Below are positions 61,644 to 64,000 of a DNA stretch of 64,000 nucleotides, piece after piece. Each line of letters starts with the position of its first letter. The first letter of the stretch is position 1. Source of the DNA: TMED88 sp964515335. GTDB taxonomy: Bacteria; Myxococcota_A; UBA9160; UBA4427. The stretch spans positions 1 through 64,000 of the forward strand of contig CAZETS010000008.1 in assembly GCA_964515335.1 (NCBI GenBank), read 5' to 3'. A model generated the notes under the pieces. That model worked only from the letters and a program-made list of their open reading frames with translations. It made no database searches and was not told the DNA's origin. The position numbers and the translations under genes were made by a program.

Positions 61644-63474
61644 CGAAGCCGCGAGGGCGGGCGAAGGGCGAGCGGGCCTTGTGGACCATCGCCGCGTAGG
61701 GGCCGCCGCGACACACGAGGTCGGCGTGGCTGCCCGACTCGGCGATGCGTCCGTTGGCGAGCACCAGGATGCGATCGCACTGCGACGCGTGCTCGATGTC
61801 GTGCGTCACCAGGATCGTCGTTCGGCCGTGCCCGATCCGATCGAGGGCGCGCCGCACGATTCGCCCGTTCTCCTCGTCGAGACCGGCGAGCGGCTCGTCG
61901 AAGATGAGGATCCGCGCGTCCGCGAGCGCGGTTCGAGCGATCGCGACCCGCTGACGCTGCCCGGCGGAGAGCCGTTCGCCCCGTTCGCCGACCGGCGTGT
62001 CGTATCCATCGGGCAGCCGCTCGATGAACTCGTGCGCACCGGCGAGCCGCGCCGCGGCCTCGACCTCTTCGTCGGTCGCATCTTCGCGCCCCAGCCGGAT
62101 GTTGTCCCGGATGCTCGCCGAGAAGAGGACGCTCTCCTGGAGGAGCACGCTGATCTGCCCGCGCAGCGAGGCCAGGGTGAAAGTCCGGATGTCGGCGCCG
62201 TCGATCAGCACCTGGCCCCAGGCTGGATCGTGCAGACGCAGCAGGGCGGCCACCAACGTCGACTTGCCGCTTCCCGACTCGCCGACGATCGCCACACGCT
62301 CGCCTGGCGCGCTCGAGAAGTCGATGTCGTTGAGCACCGTCCCCTGCCCGTGATGGTTGAAGGACGCTTGCTCGAACCGCAGCGCTCCTTCGAAACTCGG
62401 GGCAGGCACCGCGTCGGGCCGCTCCTGGACGTCGGGCTCGCGCTCGAGCACGTCGAGCACGCGCTCGGCGGCTGCGCTCGCCTTCGCGAGTCGCGCCGTG
62501 TACTTCGCGAAGTTGCGGACGGGCCGGAATCCGCTCTTCAGGTAGGAGACGAAGACCACCAGCTCTCCGGGGGAGAGGGATCCGTTCAGGACGAACCGGG
62601 CGCCCACCATCAGGACCAGGGCGGTCGCCAGACCGGCGATCACGTCGACGCTGCGCTCGAGGCGCGCGGACAGCCGCTTGGTCTGGACGCCCTCCTTCAC
62701 GCTACCCTCGCTGTTTTGTGAGAAGCCCGCAGCCATCCGGTCTTCCAGCGACAGCGCCTGCACGACACCGATTGCGCCGAGCATCTCGGCGGCGCCGGTG
62801 GCGAGCTTGCCCTCGCGCCGTCGCTGCCGCTTCGAGGCGACGTGGATCCGCCGACTGAGGTGGATGCTCGACAGCCAGAACAGCGGGGTCACCGATGCGG
62901 CGACGAGCGCCAGCTTCCAGTTCATCCAGGCCATCACCGCCACCATGCCGGTCAGGATCAGCATGTTCGCGGCCATGGGCAGCAAGGCCGTCACGGCCAC
63001 GTCGCGGATCATGCCCACATCGCCCAAGACCCGGAGGACCAGGTCGCCGCTACGCGCCCGCTTGTGGAACGCGATCGAGAGCGCCTGCAGGTTGGCGTAG
63101 AGCGCCATGCGGATTCCGTTGACGACGCGATTGCCCGCGAGTGCGAACCCGACGGCACTCACATACGCCGCGACCGCACGACCGGCGACCACGAGGACGA
63201 GCAGGGCGGGCGCGAGCCAGAGCAGCGTTGCGCCGTCCAGGTGTCCGATCAGGGCGGCGGGGCCGCCGCCGGCGGTCGGTTCGGATCCGAGCAGGTAGTC
63301 GACGAGGAGGCCGAGCGGCCACGGCTCGAGGAGGCGGAAAGCCACCTCCACGAGCACGGCGACGAACGCGCCCCCGGCAAGGCCCCGTTGGCGGCGCAGC
63401 TCGGGCGCGAAGCGCACCAGCAGGCGCCGGATGCTCGGCAGGCTCCGCCCGATTTCTCGCCCGGAAGCGCTCAT
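61621..63474 (-). CDS. ABC transporter, fused permease and ATPase (type IV exporter)
   Basis: 617 residues, a half-transporter of the MsbA/lipid- or glycan-exporter type. The N-terminal domain has about six membrane segments (GGAFVAVLVEVAFRLLEPWPLG, APALLVLVVAGRAVAAYVS). The C-terminal ATPase has Walker A VAIVGESGSGKSTLVAAL near residue 400, the signature RLSAGQRQRVAIARTAL and Walker B ILIFDEPLAGLDEENG, and the switch His in LVTHDIEHASQ. The start is ATG 63474, one base after the glycosyltransferase stop. Probably exports a lipid-linked or glycan product. Confidence 0.93.
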   Translation of the reverse strand: MSASGREIGRSLPSIRRLLVRFAPELRRQRGLAGGAFVAVLVEVAFRLLEPWPLGLLVDYLLGSEPTAGGGPAALIGHLDGATLLWLAPALLVLVVAGRAVAAYVSAVGFALAGNRVVNGIRMALYANLQALSIAFHKRARSGDLVLRVLGDVGMIRDVAVTALLPMAANMLILTGMVAVMAWMNWKLALVAASVTPLFWLSSIHLSRRIHVASKRQRRREGKLATGAAEMLGAIGVVQALSLEDRMAAGFSQNSEGSVKEGVQTKRLSARLERSVDVIAGLATALVLMVGARFVLNGSLSPGELVVFVSYLKSGFRPVRNFAKYTARLAKASAAAERVLDVLEREPDVQERPDAVPAPSFEGALRFEQASFNHHGQGTVLNDIDFSSAPGERVAIVGESGSGKSTLVAALLRLHDPAWGQVLIDGADIRTFTLASLRGQISVLLQESVLFSASIRDNIRLGREDATDEEVEAAARLAGAHEFIERLPDGYDTPVGERGERLSAGQRQRVAIARTALADARILIFDEPLAGLDEENGRIVRRALDRIGHGRTTILVTHDIEHASQCDRILVLANGRIAESGSHADLVCRGGPYAAMVHKARSPFARPRGFDEDAIAG

Positions 63475-63475
63475 G

Positions 63476-64000
63476 TCAGCACATCTCCATCCCAGCATTC
63501 ACGGTTTCGACGGCGCCCAGCGAATCGGCGACGACACGGTCCCACGAGTGGCGTGCAGCAACTGCCTCGCGTCCGGCTCGACCCATGCCGCGCCGCAGCG
63601 CCTCGTCTTCGCAGAGCGTCCTCATCGCGTCCGCGAGCGAGCCCGCGTCTCCCGGTGCGTAGAGGAGCCCCGAGTGGCCGTCCTCGATGAGAAACGGGAT
63701 CTGTCCGGTGCTGCTGCCCAGAACCGGCAGCCCGGCGGCCATGTACTCGAGCACCTTGAGCGGTGAGAAATAACTCGCCTCGGAACGCGAATAGGGAGCG
63801 ACACCGACGTGCATCCGCTCGAGCCAGCCCGGAACTTCGTCCGGCGCAACGGCGCCGACGAACGTCGTCGCGCCGGCGAGACCGGCGGCGCCGATCCGCT
63901 TCTCGAGGCGACTGCGTTCGGGCCCGTCTCCCACCACCAGCAGGCGTGCCTCGGGGAGGCTGCGGTGCAGAATCGCGAACGCATCGATCAGCGTGTCGAC
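63476..64000 (-). CDS. glycosyltransferase family 4 (5' end outside window)
   Basis: Only the C-terminal 174 residues are in the window; the frame continues open through the edge (codons begin at base 64000). GT-B fold: LLVVGDGPERSRLEKRI, TFVGAVAPDEVPGWLERMHVGVAPY, and the nucleotide-sugar-binding SPLKVLEYMAAGLPVLGSSTGQIPFLIEDGHSGLLYAPGDAGSL with the conserved acidic residue of LEYMAAG. It ends the reading of a longer glycan gene cluster to the right. Donor and acceptor unknown. Confidence 0.9.
   Translation of the reverse strand, partial: VDTLIDAFAILHRSLPEARLLVVGDGPERSRLEKRIGAAGLAGATTFVGAVAPDEVPGWLERMHVGVAPYSRSEASYFSPLKVLEYMAAGLPVLGSSTGQIPFLIEDGHSGLLYAPGDAGSLADAMRTLCEDEALRRGMGRAGREAVAARHSWDRVVADSLGAVETVNAGMEMC

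Overview
The window is GC-rich (roughly 70 % by eye) and densely packed, with many overlapping starts and stops, GTG/TTG starts and Gram-negative envelope proteins. The gene content (rpsU-dnaG-rpoD block, prfA-prmC-his block, WS/DGAT acyltransferase, glcDEF, a PEP-CTERM protein, an SPFH/zinc-ribbon pair) suggests a Deltaproteobacteria/Myxococcota-like organism, probably from a metagenome assembly. Two 100-N gaps interrupt it. The one at 28971-29070 is flanked by identical 55-base copies, the signature of a de Bruijn k=55 overlap rather than real missing DNA. This lineage call is inference from gene content, not a database result.

Layout. 0.2-9.6 kb: housekeeping genes on the plus strand (pepP-like, acs, M23 peptidase, sfsA, mutY, Smr protein, cca) with one reverse phosphatase. 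9.6-16.2 kb: AhpD-like protein and WS/DGAT, a small outer-membrane protein, a collapsed 101-bp tandem repeat around gap 1, SET protein, Eis-like acetyltransferase, O-methyltransferase and RluA. 16.5-22.8 kb: a LeuA-family synthase coupled to two lipoproteins, then xylA. 22.8-26.8 kb: the glycolate oxidase operon glcDEF. 26.9-36 kb: TPR/zincin protein, lipoprotein, LuxR-type regulator coupled to a nitroreductase-like protein, tRNA-Ile2, a flavoprotein, zinc-ribbon/SPFH pair and nnrS. 36-46.2 kb: a long minus-strand block prfA-prmC-hisD-hisB-hisH-hisF, then rpsU-dnaG-rpoD.

46.3-55 kb is the most unusual part. A predicted DNA-binding DUF6502 protein is translationally coupled to a DUF5666 protein with an Arg/Glu hexapeptide tail. 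Across a convergent junction lies a minus-strand operon: a secreted protein ending in nine RPERAE-like hexapeptides, an outer-membrane protein, and an SGNH-TPR protein. The two operons share a palindromic site (GTGGGAAATATTCCCAC and a degenerate copy). In the second operon it fills the -35/-10 spacer exactly. Next to them is a sulfatase-fold lipoprotein with a DUF5666-like insert. I propose this as a co-regulated, undescribed envelope system with DUF6502 as the likely regulator.

55-64 kb is an exopolysaccharide/PEP-CTERM region. A PEP-CTERM protein and an AlgE-like outer-membrane exporter are divergently transcribed from two sigma-54 promoters with a shared G5/C5 palindrome between them. They are followed by a minus-strand run of a glycosyltransferase (cut by the window end), an ABC exporter and two phosphotransferases.
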